Of a DNA stretch of 64,000 nucleotides, positions 63,995 through 64,000 are shown piece after piece. The translations under genes were made by a program, and so were the position numbers. The notes beneath the pieces were generated by a model that saw only the letters and a list, made by a program, of their open reading frames with translations, had not been told where the DNA came from and made no database searches. Origin of the DNA: Ferrimonas lipolytica (GTDB lineage: Bacteria; Pseudomonadota; Gammaproteobacteria; Enterobacterales; Shewanellaceae); contig NZ_CP051180.1 of NCBI RefSeq assembly GCF_012295575.1, positions 620,001 through 684,000 of the forward strand, given 5' to 3'. The stretch's first letter is position 1, and every line of letters begins with the position of its first letter.

Positions 63995-64000
63995 GTGTTA

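Noticed and set aside
1-64000. tRNA, rRNA, CRISPR, prophage, integron, restriction or toxin-antitoxin systems
   Set aside because: No repeat-spacer arrays, tRNA-like folds, phage structural genes, integrases or defence-gene motifs were seen. Apart from the MITEs the gene content is ordinary chromosomal.

Overview
The window is a 64 kb stretch of a gammaproteobacterial chromosome with about 50 genes, tightly packed on both strands. The gene orders deoA-deoB-deoD/smp/serB/PilZ/radA, lnt-corC-ybeY-phoH-miaB/ubiF and csiV-mfd-PilZ/lolCDE, a GlyGly-CTERM protease and a TonB-dependent copper receptor point to a marine, respiratory member of the Alteromonadales (Shewanella/Ferrimonas-like). This is inferred from gene content and order. 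I see no rRNA, tRNA, CRISPR array, prophage or complete insertion sequence.

Layout. 1-3.2 kb: nucleoside catabolism (deoA partial, deoB, deoD). 3.3-10 kb: smp and serB (divergent), a large two-PilZ protein, radA, a Spo0M-like protein. 10.4-24.2 kb: a CrbR-like response regulator and CrbS-like transporter-kinase (convergent), then a seven-gene block: DcaP-type porin, branched-chain-amino-acid-type ABC transporter (two ATPases, two permeases, one binding protein) and two different acyl-CoA ligases. This looks like an uptake-and-CoA-activation module for an organic acid, with its probable regulator next door. 24.7-25.2 kb: a small secreted coiled-coil protein of unknown function between two mobile repeats. 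25.5-31 kb: lnt, corC, ybeY, phoH, miaB. 31.3-39.4 kb: ubiF-like hydroxylase, YccS-like membrane protein, a 1546-residue M6 metalloprotease. 39.4-42.6 kb: thiopurine methyltransferase, an OmpR-type two-component pair, a small membrane protein. 42.9-45.8 kb: a GT2/ArnT-like/GtrA operon for lipid-linked sugar transfer. 45.8-48.8 kb: a PhnCDE-type (phosphonate or putative selenate) ABC transporter. 49.1-53.3 kb: a tiny membrane ORF, a RegA/RegB-like redox two-component system and a divergent copper receptor. 53.8-64 kb: acylphosphatase, csiV, mfd, a PilZ-like protein, lolCDE, ppiC, a Cys-rich miniprotein and a DUF2062 membrane protein.

The strongest non-genic signal is a family of about 250-290 bp MITE-like elements. 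There are six copies (A-F) plus one degenerate copy. They start GGCTGTGT and end with its complement, and two copies have perfect 8-bp target duplications. Four of the six sit in the T- or A-tract of an intrinsic terminator. Three other signals deserve attention: a perfect 14-bp hairpin that buries the Shine-Dalgarno of the M6 protease gene, an internal duplication of a four-domain block (about 1115 bp) in that protease, and a RegA/PrrA-like inverted repeat between regB and the copper receptor.
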